A stretch of DNA of 64,000 nucleotides, from assembly GCF_009193175.1 (NCBI RefSeq), contig NZ_VUKE01000017.1:1-64000 (forward strand), in the 5' to 3' direction. The first letter of the stretch is position 1. Each line of letters starts with the position of its first letter. Shown in pieces: positions 8,218 to 15,765 of the stretch. Made by a program: the position numbers and the translations under genes. This stretch comes from Georgenia ruanii (GTDB lineage: Bacteria > Actinomycetota > Actinomycetes > Actinomycetales > Actinomycetaceae). Below the pieces are notes generated by a model that was given only the letters and a program-made list of their open reading frames with translations, had not been told where the DNA came from and did not search any database.

Positions 8218-8799
8218 TCACCACAGCTGCGGGGCGTACGGCCGCGCCCACAGCGCGACCTGAAGGATGACCGCCTTGCGCCAGGCCTCCTGCATCGCGT
8301 CGACCTCGGCCGCGGGGCGCTCGCCCCGGGCGAGGAAGTCCCGGACGGTGAGGGTGATCGGGGAGATCAGCGCGATGAGGTAGCGCAGCGGCACGTGGTC
8401 GACCGAGGGGGCGTGGTCGGTCTTGTTCTTCTTCGCCGGGGTGTGGCGCTCGGCGATCTCCTCCTGGTAGGCGAGCCAGGCCTCGTCGTACGGCCGCAGG
8501 CAGGTGTCCTTAATCCACTGCCCGAAGCGGGGCCGCACCCGGTCGAGGTAGGTGGTGACCGGCTCTCCCTCGGGGCCGCCGAACGCCGCGACGAGCGGGG
8601 GGTTCGCGGCGACGAAGGCGTACCAGACGTCGAGGATCGCCTCGACCTGCTCCCCCAGCACCTCGCCCGCCCGCCGCAGGGCGGCCTCGTCCTCGGGCCC
8701 GAACAGCACCGCCGCCTTGAGGGCGTCGAGGTCGTCCTTGCCCACCGGTGAAGGGCCGACCCGGCCGTAGTCGTAACCCGCGATCGTCGTCTCACTCAT
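8218..8799 (-). CDS. protoglobin-family haem protein
   Basis: A 193-residue single-domain protein from the ATG at 8799. The middle has the pattern typical of protoglobins and globin-coupled sensors: an N-terminal GYDYGRVGPSPV start, VWYAFVAANPPLVAAF, the motif ERHTPAKKNKTDHA near the haem pocket, and HVPLRYLIALISPIT. Residue His in the ERHT motif is the likely proximal ligand by family comparison. There is no output domain, so it is a stand-alone globin that may bind O2, CO or NO. It diverges from murT by 180 bases, with no obvious functional link, and converges with the FAD oxidase. Confidence 0.85.
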   Translation of the reverse strand: MSETTIAGYDYGRVGPSPVGKDDLDALKAAVLFGPEDEAALRRAGEVLGEQVEAILDVWYAFVAANPPLVAAFGGPEGEPVTTYLDRVRPRFGQWIKDTCLRPYDEAWLAYQEEIAERHTPAKKNKTDHAPSVDHVPLRYLIALISPITLTVRDFLARGERPAAEVDAMQEAWRKAVILQVALWARPYAPQLW

Positions 8800-8979
8800 G
8801 GTGTCCTCCCGCGTCCTCGTCAGGAGAATCCACGGTACGTCCGGAGGGGGTGGCGGCTGAAGGGCGAGTGGCGCGGGCCCCGCCCACGTGCCGGGCGCAG
8901 GCACGCGGGGCGTGCGCGGGGCGCGCCGGTGTGTCAACAATGGGCAGGGCCGAGGTCGCCGAGAACCCCGGGGTGAGCG

Positions 8980-10275
8980 ATGAGCCGGTACGTCGTGGTG
9001 CTGGGCAAGGCGGTGCGCTCGGTCGCGCGGCTGCGGGGCGGCGGCACGGCGCTGCCCGGCCTGGTCGTCGAGAAGCTCGACCCGGGCTTCATGGGCCGCA
9101 CCCTCGCGCAGCTGCCCCGCGGGGTCGCGGTGATCAGCGGCACCAACGGCAAGACGACCACGACGAAGATGGTCACCGAGCTGCTCGAGAGCCAGGGGCT
9201 GCGGGTGTTCACCAACCGCACCGGCAGCAACTACTCCCGGGGCGTCGTGGCGGCGCTCCTCGGCGCCGTGGACCGGCACGGCCGGCTCGACGCCGACGTC
9301 GCCGTCCTCGAGCTCGACGAGGCGCACGGCACCCGCTTCGTCCAGGAGGTCGCGCCGCGCTACACGCTGCTGCTCAACGTCATGCGCGACCAGCTCGACC
9401 GGTTCGGGGAGATCGACACCACCGCGCGGCTGCTCGAGCGCATCGCCGACGCCACCTCCGACACCGTCGTCCTGAACCGGGAGGACCCGCGCGTCGCCCA
9501 CCTCGCCGCGCACCTGCCCACCACCACCCGGGCCCGGTACTTCGGCCTGAGCCGCAAGGTGCGCCCCACCTTCCCCTCCGACGACGACCTCTACGGCGCC
9601 GCGCCCGCCGTCGCCACTCCCGACCAGGCCGCCGACGTGACGCTGGACGACTTCGACGACACCGGGGACGGGGAGGTCGACCCGGCGGCCTCCTTCTCGG
9701 TCGCCGGCGCGACGTACCGCACCCGGCTGCACGTGCGCGGGGTGCACAACCTCGCCAACGCCGCCGCGGCGCTCGAGCTGGCCCGGGTCATCGCCGGCGA
9801 CGGCGCCCCCGCCCCCCGGCTCGTCGAGGCGCTCGGCGCCGTCAGGCCGGCGTTCGGGCGCGGGGAGCAGCTGCTCGTCGACGGCCGCCCGCTGGAGCTG
9901 GTGCTGGTGAAGAACCCCGGCGGGTTCCGGCTGAGCCTGCGCTCCTTCCCCGCCGCCGGCCACGCGACGATGATCGCGATCAACGACCAGCACGCCGACG
10001 GCCGCGACACCAGCTGGCTCTGGGACGTCGACTTCACCAGCCTGCGCGACGAGGGCGTGCAGGAGGTCACGGGCATCCGCGCCTTCGACATGGCGCTGCG
10101 CCTGGCCTACGACGGCGTGCGGGTCGGCCACGTGACCAGCGACCTGTCCGGGGCGCTGCACCACCTGCTCGAGGCCAGCGGCGACCGGCCGATGCGGGTC
10201 TACTGCACCTACACCGCCATGCTGGCGCTGCGCCGTCGGCTCTCCGCCCTGACGACGGTGGAGGCGTTCGCATGA
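8980..10275 (+). CDS. murT: lipid II isoglutaminyl synthase, Mur-ligase subunit
   Basis: A 431-residue Mur ligase-like subunit of the MurT/GatD complex, which amidates the alpha-carboxyl of D-Glu in lipid II. The ATP loop is SGTNGKTTTTKM, followed by NRTGSNYSRG and LELDEAHG. The central domain continues through VHNLANAAAALELA and the C-terminal DUF1727 part has LVLVKNPGGFR. The next gene, gatD, overlaps by four bases. The four-Cys zinc ribbon found in staphylococcal and pneumococcal MurT is not seen: the region between the central NREDP and VHNLANA has no Cys. Start ATG follows GGGGTGAGCG. Confidence 0.93.
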   Translation: MSRYVVVLGKAVRSVARLRGGGTALPGLVVEKLDPGFMGRTLAQLPRGVAVISGTNGKTTTTKMVTELLESQGLRVFTNRTGSNYSRGVVAALLGAVDRHGRLDADVAVLELDEAHGTRFVQEVAPRYTLLLNVMRDQLDRFGEIDTTARLLERIADATSDTVVLNREDPRVAHLAAHLPTTTRARYFGLSRKVRPTFPSDDDLYGAAPAVATPDQAADVTLDDFDDTGDGEVDPAASFSVAGATYRTRLHVRGVHNLANAAAALELARVIAGDGAPAPRLVEALGAVRPAFGRGEQLLVDGRPLELVLVKNPGGFRLSLRSFPAAGHATMIAINDQHADGRDTSWLWDVDFTSLRDEGVQEVTGIRAFDMALRLAYDGVRVGHVTSDLSGALHHLLEASGDRPMRVYCTYTAMLALRRRLSALTTVEAFA

Positions 10276-10985
10276 CCCGCCCGGTGCGGGTGGTGTGGCT
10301 CTACGCCCGGGACATGAACGTCTACGGCGACCGGGGCAACGTCCTCACCCTCGCCCGACGGCTGGAGTGGCGCGGCTTCCCGGTGACGGTCACCGAGTAC
10401 AACCCGGGCGACCCCTTCCCCGCCGACGCCGACCTGCTCGTCGGCGGGGGCGGGCAGGACTCCGGCCAGGACCGCATCCACGCCGACCTGCACGCGCTCG
10501 GCCCGCGGCTGGCCGAGCTGGCCGCGCGCGGCACCCCGATGCTCATGATCTGCGGGATGTACCAGCTCTTCGGCCGGTTCTTCCGCACCGGGGAGGGGCG
10601 GGTCATCGAGGGCCTGGGCCTGCTCGACCTCGAGACCCGCGCCGGGCCGCGGCGCCTCATCGGCAACGTGGTGGTGCGCCACCCCGACCTCGGCGACGTC
10701 GTCGGGTACGAGAACCACAGCGGCCAGACCTTCCTCGGCGACGGCGTGCGCCCGTTCGCCACGGTGGTGCGGGGGGCGGGCAACAACGGGCGCGACGGCA
10801 CCGAGGGGGCGGTGCACCGCAACGTCATCGGCTCCTACCTCCACGGGCCGCTGCTGCCGAAGAACCCGGCGGTCGCCGACCTGCTCATCGAGCGGGCCGT
10901 CCACCGCGACCTCGAGCCGCTGGCGGGCACGGCCGACCGCTTCGCCGCGCTCTCGCGCCGGGTGGCGATGCGGCGCCCGCGCTGA
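10272..10985 (+). CDS. gatD: lipid II isoglutaminyl synthase, glutamine amidotransferase subunit
   Basis: A 237-residue class I glutamine amidotransferase that feeds ammonia to MurT. The nucleophile elbow is LMICGMYQLFG with the catalytic Cys, and the catalytic His is in NVIGSYLHGPLLPKNP. The oxyanion region GGGGQDSGQD is characteristic of GatD. ATG at 10272 overlaps the murT stop (ATGA). Both genes are short-spaced and no third partner follows; a tRNA gene begins 93 bases downstream. Confidence 0.95.
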   Translation: MTRPVRVVWLYARDMNVYGDRGNVLTLARRLEWRGFPVTVTEYNPGDPFPADADLLVGGGGQDSGQDRIHADLHALGPRLAELAARGTPMLMICGMYQLFGRFFRTGEGRVIEGLGLLDLETRAGPRRLIGNVVVRHPDLGDVVGYENHSGQTFLGDGVRPFATVVRGAGNNGRDGTEGAVHRNVIGSYLHGPLLPKNPAVADLLIERAVHRDLEPLAGTADRFAALSRRVAMRRPR

Positions 10986-11078
10986 GGGCGCCGGCGTCCC
11001 CGCGGCACGTCGCGTGACCCACGGCACGCGGCGCCGGTTTGGGAGGCCCGCCGACCGGCAGGTAGCATCACTCGGCGA

Positions 11079-11164
11079 GGTAGCGTGTCCGAGCGGCCTA
11101 AGGAGCACGCCTCGAAAGCGTGTGAGGTTAACAGCCTCCGTGGGTTCAAATCCCACCGCTACCG
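11079..11164 (+). tRNA. tRNA-Ser(CGA)
   Basis: An 86-base class II tRNA. The acceptor stem GGTAGCG pairs with CGCTACC, with G as discriminator. The anticodon loop is CTCGAAA (anticodon CGA) between ACGC/GCGT stems, followed by a long variable arm and GTGGGTTCAAATCCCAC as the T arm. CCA is not encoded. Confidence 0.96.
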
Positions 11165-11169
11165 CCGGT

Positions 11170-11213
11170 GCGAACGGCCCGGTCCTGGGAAGTCCCAGGT
11201 CCGGGCCGTTCGC
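11170..11213. terminator. bidirectional hairpin terminator after tRNA-Ser
   Basis: Near-perfect inverted repeat: GCGAACGGCCCGG at 11170-11182 pairs with CCGGGCCGTTCGC at 11201-11213, with a further CCTGGGA/TCCCAGG stem inside. It lies between the tRNA (+) and the end of the MFS gene (-) and could serve both. No clear U-tract. Confidence 0.85.
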
Positions 11214-11228
11214 CGTTGGTGCCGTGCC

Positions 11229-12413
11229 TCAGAGGTGCGCCAGCGGGCGGCGCGGCGCCAGGTGGCCGCCCAGCAGCACCATCCCGGCCCCGGCGAGGAC
11301 GACGGTGAGCAGGCCCACCCGCAGCCCCGCGGCGTCGGCCACCAGGCCGACCAGCGGCGGGGAGGCGAGGAAGCCGATGCGCAGCAGCCAGCTCACCACC
11401 GTCAGCCAGGCCCCGGGCGGCAGCCCGGGCAGCTCGTCGGCGGCGGCCATGGCGCCGGGGATGAGGGTGGCGACGCCCAGGCCCGCGAGGGCGAACCCGG
11501 CCAGGGTGGTGCCCACGCTCGGCACCGCGAGGGCCAGGCCCATGCCCAGCGCCACGGCCACGCCGCCCGCGCGCCCGACCGTGGCCTGGCCGAAGCGGTC
11601 GACGACGCGGTCGCCGGTGAGCCGGCCGACCGTCATGGCCACCGACAGTGCCACGAACCCGAGGCCGGCGGTCGCCGCGTCCGCGCCCAGCGACCCGGAG
11701 AGGTACACCGCGGCCCAGGAGCTGCCGGCGTCCTCCACCAGCGCCCCGCAGATCGCCAGGACGCCGAGGACGGCGAGGCCGGTCGCCGCCGTCCGGGAGA
11801 CCCGGCGCCGGCCGCCGCCGGGCGTGGGCGCGGGCGCCTCGCGCTCGGCGTCCTCCGGGCCCGGCAGCATGAACCGCGCCGCCACCAGCGCCACGGCGCC
11901 GAACAGCACCGCGGAGACGCCCAGGTGCAGCGGCAGGGGCACCGCGAGCCCGGCGGCCGCGGCGCCCATGAGCCCGCCGGCCACCGCGCCGACGCTCCAC
12001 AGGCCGTGGAAGGAGTTGACGATCGAGCGTCGGTAGAGCCGCTGGACGCGCAGCCCGTGGGCGTTCTGCGCGACGTCGACGATCGCGTCCACCCCGCCGG
12101 CGACGAAGAGGACGACGGCGAGGACGAGCGCCGTCGGCGCCACCGACACCGCCATCAGCGCCGCGGCGAGGACAACGATGCCCAGCGTCGCGACGCGGGA
12201 GGAGCGGAACCTGGCGATGAGGGCCCCGGCGAGCAGCCCGGCCACCAGCGCGCCGGCGGGGAAGGCGGCCAGCGCGGTGCCGTAGGCGGCGTTGCTCAGG
12301 CCGAGGTCGGCCTTGATCTGCGGGTAGCGCGGGATGAGGTTGGCGAACAGGGCGCCGTTGGTGAGGAAGACGGCGGCGACGGCGCCCCGGGCCCGCCGGA
12401 CCTCCGGGGTCAC
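11229..12413 (-). CDS. MFS transporter
   Basis: A 394-residue major facilitator protein from a GTG at 12413, with about twelve hydrophobic segments in two halves. The first half has FANLIPRYPQIKADLGLSNA, often seen in actinobacterial efflux members of this family, and the second begins at about residue 205. Its start overlaps the HAD gene stop by four bases (GTGA), so they form a unit. The pair diverges from the pterin-type cluster that starts 94 bases upstream of the HAD gene, which makes export of that pathway's product a reasonable guess. Substrate cannot be read from sequence. Confidence 0.85.
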   Translation of the reverse strand: MTPEVRRARGAVAAVFLTNGALFANLIPRYPQIKADLGLSNAAYGTALAAFPAGALVAGLLAGALIARFRSSRVATLGIVVLAAALMAVSVAPTALVLAVVLFVAGGVDAIVDVAQNAHGLRVQRLYRRSIVNSFHGLWSVGAVAGGLMGAAAAGLAVPLPLHLGVSAVLFGAVALVAARFMLPGPEDAEREAPAPTPGGGRRRVSRTAATGLAVLGVLAICGALVEDAGSSWAAVYLSGSLGADAATAGLGFVALSVAMTVGRLTGDRVVDRFGQATVGRAGGVAVALGMGLALAVPSVGTTLAGFALAGLGVATLIPGAMAAADELPGLPPGAWLTVVSWLLRIGFLASPPLVGLVADAAGLRVGLLTVVLAGAGMVLLGGHLAPRRPLAHL

Positions 12414-13258
12414 GCCGCGCCCCGGGCGGCCGCGGCCCGCGCCCGCAGCAGCGCCTCGACGAACGCCGCGGCGGCGTCCTCGCCGTGGTGGCCGATCTCC
12501 AGGCGGGCCACGGCCTTGACCGGCGGGCGGGCGTTGGCCATGGCGACCGGCCAGCCGACCTGACCGAGCCACGGCACGTCGTTCTCGCCGTCGCCCAGGC
12601 CGGCGACGTGCTCGGGGGCGACGTCGAGGCGGCGGAGGATGGCCCGCAGCGCCACCCACTTGTCCGCGCCGGCGGGGCCGAGCTCGAAGACGTTGTCCAT
12701 CGAGCGCACCGCCCGCGGGAAGGCCGCACGCACGGCGCCGTCGATCTCGTCGAGGCGCTCGGCGGCGCCGAAGAGCATCGCCTTGGTCACCCCCTCGCGG
12801 GGCAGGTCGGCCAGCGGCACCATGCGGGTCACCTCGTCGGGGTGGACGCCCACGAGGTAGGGGTAGGCGACGCTGCCCTCGGCCACCACCATGTCGGTGG
12901 CGGTGAACACCAGGGGCTCGACGGCGGCGGCGAGGCCGAACGCGACGACCGCCTCGACGTCGGCGGCCGTCATCACCGCCGTGTGCAGCGGCTCGGCCAG
13001 CCGCGTGTCGACGGCGACCGCGCCGTTGGAGGCGATGGCGAACCCGTCGACGCCCGCCCCGGCGAGGATCTCGGTGGCGGCGCCGACGATCCGGCCGGTG
13101 ACGATGATCGGCTCGATCCCGGCCTCGTGCAGCGCCGCCAGCGCCCGCAGCGCCCGCGGGCTGACCCGGTGGTCGGCGCCCGCCAGGGTGCCGTCGACGT
13201 CGAACGCGATCGCGCGCACGCCCAGCAGCTCCCTGGGCAGCTCGGCGGGCAGGTCCAT
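12410..13258 (-). CDS. Cof-type HAD-superfamily phosphatase
   Basis: A 282-residue HAD hydrolase. The start is ATG 13258, behind AAGGAGTG. The nucleophile motif is AFDVDGTLA, motif II is IIVTGR, the conserved Lys is in DKWVAL and motif IV is GLGDGENDVPWL. A type II cap lies between (about residues 90-200). This class usually dephosphorylates sugar phosphates, FMN-type flavins, pyrimidine phosphates or other small metabolites. Its position facing the GTP-cyclohydrolase/PTPS/glycosyltransferase genes makes it a candidate for a dephosphorylation step there, which is inference from neighbourhood only. Confidence 0.88.
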   Translation of the reverse strand: MDLPAELPRELLGVRAIAFDVDGTLAGADHRVSPRALRALAALHEAGIEPIIVTGRIVGAATEILAGAGVDGFAIASNGAVAVDTRLAEPLHTAVMTAADVEAVVAFGLAAAVEPLVFTATDMVVAEGSVAYPYLVGVHPDEVTRMVPLADLPREGVTKAMLFGAAERLDEIDGAVRAAFPRAVRSMDNVFELGPAGADKWVALRAILRRLDVAPEHVAGLGDGENDVPWLGQVGWPVAMANARPPVKAVARLEIGHHGEDAAAAFVEALLRARAAAARGAA

Positions 13259-13352
13259 GCGGCACTCCTTGGTCGGCTCCGCCCACCGTATCGGGGCGGG
13301 CGCCCTCGCCATCCAGGTGGCGGCGGGGCGCGGGCACGACACAATCGGGCCC

Positions 13353-14324
13353 ATGTGGACCGCCTACTGGACGACGTGGCCCGGAAACGGTGAGCTGCGG
13401 GCCGAGGCCGAGCGCGACCCCGGGCCCGGCGAGGCGATCGTGCGCACGCTGCGCTCGGGCGTCAGCCGCGGCACCGAGCTGCTCGTCCACCGCGGCGAGG
13501 TCCCGGCCGAGGTGGCCGCCACGATGCGCGCCCCGTTCCAGGTCGGCGACCTGCCCGGCCCGGTCAAGTACGGCTACCTCAGCGTCGGCGTCGTCGAGGC
13601 CGGCCCGACCGAGCTGGTCGGCCGGCGGGTGTTCTGCCTGCACCCCCACCAGGACCGCTACGTCGTGCCCGTCACCGCGCTGGTCCCGGTGCCCGACGAC
13701 GTGCCCTCCGACCGCGCCGTCCTCGCCGGCACCGTGGAGACGGCCGTCAACGCCCTGTGGGACGCGGCGCCCCGGCTGGGGGACCGGGTGGCGGTCATCG
13801 GGGCCGGCATGGTGGGCGGGGCGGTGGCCGCGCTGCTGCGCACCTTCCCGCTCGGGCGCCTCGAGCTCGTCGACGTCAACCCCGCCCGCGCCGCCCTCGC
13901 CGACGCCCTCGGCGTCACCTGGCGGCGCCCCGACGACGCCGCGGGGGAGTGCGACCTGGTCATCCACTGCTCCGCCTCCGAGGCCGGGCTGGCCCGCGGC
14001 CTGGAGCTGCTCGGGGCGGAGGGCGAGCTCGTCGAGATGTCCTGGTACGGCACCCGCGCCCCGCGGGTGCCGCTGGGCGCCGCCTTCCACGCCCGGCGCC
14101 TGCGCATCCGCGCCAGCCAGGTGGGCGCAGTGGCCGCCGCCCGCCGGGCCCGCCGCACCCCGGCGGACCGGCTGGCGCTGGCGCTGGGGCTGCTCGCCGA
14201 CCCCGCCTTCGACGCCTTCCTCACCGGGCGGGCCCCGTTCAGCCGGCTGCCAGCGACCATGGCCGCCCTGGCCGACGACCCGACCGCGCTGTGCCAGGTG
14301 GTCACCTACCCCGAAGGAGACTGA
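13353..14324 (+). CDS. MDR-superfamily dehydrogenase, BchC-like, pterin-type cluster
   Basis: A 323-residue medium-chain dehydrogenase/reductase. The N-terminal domain has TLRSGVSRGTELLVHRG, where the usual catalytic Cys of zinc alcohol dehydrogenases is Ser, and the structural four-Cys zinc lobe is absent. KYGYLSVGVVEAGP and RRVFCLHPHQDRYVVP resemble the BchC-like group. The Rossmann motif is VIGAGMVGGAVAAL and a downstream Asp in LELVDVNPA suggests NAD(H) preference. It is the first gene of a tightly packed three-gene unit: its TGA overlaps the next ATG (TGATG). A redox step on a pterin- or sugar-derived intermediate is inferred from context. Confidence 0.82.
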   Translation: MWTAYWTTWPGNGELRAEAERDPGPGEAIVRTLRSGVSRGTELLVHRGEVPAEVAATMRAPFQVGDLPGPVKYGYLSVGVVEAGPTELVGRRVFCLHPHQDRYVVPVTALVPVPDDVPSDRAVLAGTVETAVNALWDAAPRLGDRVAVIGAGMVGGAVAALLRTFPLGRLELVDVNPARAALADALGVTWRRPDDAAGECDLVIHCSASEAGLARGLELLGAEGELVEMSWYGTRAPRVPLGAAFHARRLRIRASQVGAVAAARRARRTPADRLALALGLLADPAFDAFLTGRAPFSRLPATMAALADDPTALCQVVTYPEGD

Positions 14325-14704
14325 TGTTCCGCCTCACCGTCCGCGACCACATCATGGTGGCCCACTCCCTGCCCCACCCGGCCTTCGGCCCCGCCCAGCA
14401 GCTCCACGGCGCCACGTTCGTCGTCGAGATGGCGATCTCGCGCGCGGAGCTGGGCCCGGAGCGCATCGTCATGGACATCGGGGAGGCCAACGGGCTGCTG
14501 CGCGACGCGCTGGCGGACCTCGACTACACCAACCTCGACGCCCACCCCGAGCTGACCGGGGTGCTCACCACCACCGAGACCCTCGCCCGCCTGGTGGCCG
14601 AGCGGGTGGCGGTCAAGCTGCCCGTGGGCGTGTACTCCCAGCTCGAGGTCACCCTGCGCGAGCACCCCGACGCGTGGGCGAGCTACACCCTCGACCTGCG
14701 CTAG
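14324..14704 (+). CDS. PTPS/QueD-like T-fold protein with a degenerate metal site
   Basis: A 126-residue member of the 6-pyruvoyltetrahydropterin synthase/QueD family. The overall pattern fits: an N-terminal FRLTVRDHIMVAHS, the LHGATFVVEM strand, MDIGEANGLLRDALADLDYTNLD, the TTETLARLVAERVA helix and a C-terminal LEVTLREHPDAWASY. The hallmark HGH zinc pair is HGA here (His28-Gly-Ala30), and no Cys is present at all, so both the metal site and the catalytic Cys seem lost. As I recall, the S. coelicolor homologue SCO6650 has a published structure lacking zinc and catalytic triad but keeping a pterin-binding pocket. Start codon overlaps the dehydrogenase stop, and its TAG overlaps the glycosyltransferase GTG. 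Confidence 0.88.
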   Translation: MFRLTVRDHIMVAHSLPHPAFGPAQQLHGATFVVEMAISRAELGPERIVMDIGEANGLLRDALADLDYTNLDAHPELTGVLTTTETLARLVAERVAVKLPVGVYSQLEVTLREHPDAWASYTLDLR

Positions 14705-15753
14705 TGCCTCCCTCTGCGCCGGCGCTGGTGACCTGGGCCGCCGAGGGGCCCAGCGGTGGCAACACCTACAACCGCGAGCTCGTGGCGGCGCTGCGCGAGC
14801 GTGGCGTGCCGGTCGAGGTCCGGGCCGTGCCCGGCCGCTGGCCCGAGCCCACGGCGGCGGACCGCGCCGCGCTGGCGGCCGCGCTCTCCGCCCCGGTCGC
14901 GCTCGCCGACGCCATCGTCGCGTGCGCCGCGCCGGCGGAGGTCGCCGCGGCCGTGGCGGCGGGGCGCACGGTGGCGGTGCTCCTGCACATGCTGCCCTCC
15001 GCCGAGGTCGGGCTCGCGCCGGCCGAGCGGGAGCGTCGCGTGCGCGACGAGCGCGCCGCGCTGGCGGCCGCCTCGGCGGTGGTGTGCCCCAGCGCCGTGG
15101 CCGCGGCCGAGGTCGCCCGCCGCTACGGGGTGGCGGCACGGGTCGCCCCGCCCGGCGCGCGGCCCGCGCCCCTCGCCGCCGGCTCGCGGCCGCCGCGCCT
15201 GCTCGCGCTCGCGGCGCTGACGGCCACGAAGGACCAGCTCACCCTCGTCCGCGCGCTGGCCCGGCTGCCCGACCTGGGCTGGACGGCGCGCCTGGTCGGC
15301 CCCACCGACGCCGATCCCGGGTACGCCGCCGCGGTGCGCGCCGAGCTCGCCGCCGCGGGGCTGACCGGGCGGGCAGTGGTGACCGGCCCCAAGGTCGGGG
15401 CCACCCTCGAGGCGGAGTGGGCCGCGGCGGACCTGCTCGTGCTGCCCTCGCGCACGGAGACCTTCGGCCTGGTGGTGCTCGAGGCGCTGGCGCACGGGGT
15501 GCCCGCCGTCGTCGGGGCCGGCACCGGGGCGGTCGAGGCGCTCGCGGCCGGCGCGGCCGGCGCGGAAGCGGGCAGCGCGGCGCCGGGCGCCGCGGTGCCC
15601 CCCGGAGATCCCGCGGCGCTGGCGTCCGCGCTGCGCGCCTGGCTGACCACGCCCGCCCTGCGCGAGGCGTGGGCCCACGCCGCCCGGGCGCGCCGGCCGC
15701 GCCTGCCCGGCTGGGACCTCACCGCCGCGCAGGTTCTCGGCGCGCTGGGCTGA
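14704..15753 (+). CDS. GT4-family glycosyltransferase, pterin-type cluster
   Basis: A 349-residue GT-B glycosyltransferase. The GTG at 14704 overlaps the preceding TAG (TAGTG). The N-terminal domain begins LVTWAAEGPSGGNTYNRELV. The donor-binding C-terminal half has LLALAALTATKDQLTLVRAL, GPTDADPGY and the GT4 signature RTETFGLVVLEALAHGVP with its glutamates. The retaining mechanism is a family feature. Downstream it faces the GTP cyclohydrolase gene, 12 bases away. In this setting the acceptor could be a pterin or a reduced pyrimidine, but GT acceptors cannot be read from sequence. Confidence 0.87.
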   Translation: MPPSAPALVTWAAEGPSGGNTYNRELVAALRERGVPVEVRAVPGRWPEPTAADRAALAAALSAPVALADAIVACAAPAEVAAAVAAGRTVAVLLHMLPSAEVGLAPAERERRVRDERAALAAASAVVCPSAVAAAEVARRYGVAARVAPPGARPAPLAAGSRPPRLLALAALTATKDQLTLVRALARLPDLGWTARLVGPTDADPGYAAAVRAELAAAGLTGRAVVTGPKVGATLEAEWAAADLLVLPSRTETFGLVVLEALAHGVPAVVGAGTGAVEALAAGAAGAEAGSAAPGAAVPPGDPAALASALRAWLTTPALREAWAHAARARRPRLPGWDLTAAQVLGALG

Positions 15754-15765
15754 ACCGGCGGCTTC

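Noticed and set aside
12500-14090. Extension of the MFS frame upstream to give a 953-residue fusion
   Set aside because: The added part is low-complexity shadow of the HAD and dehydrogenase genes; the GTG at 12413 overlapping the HAD stop is the natural start.
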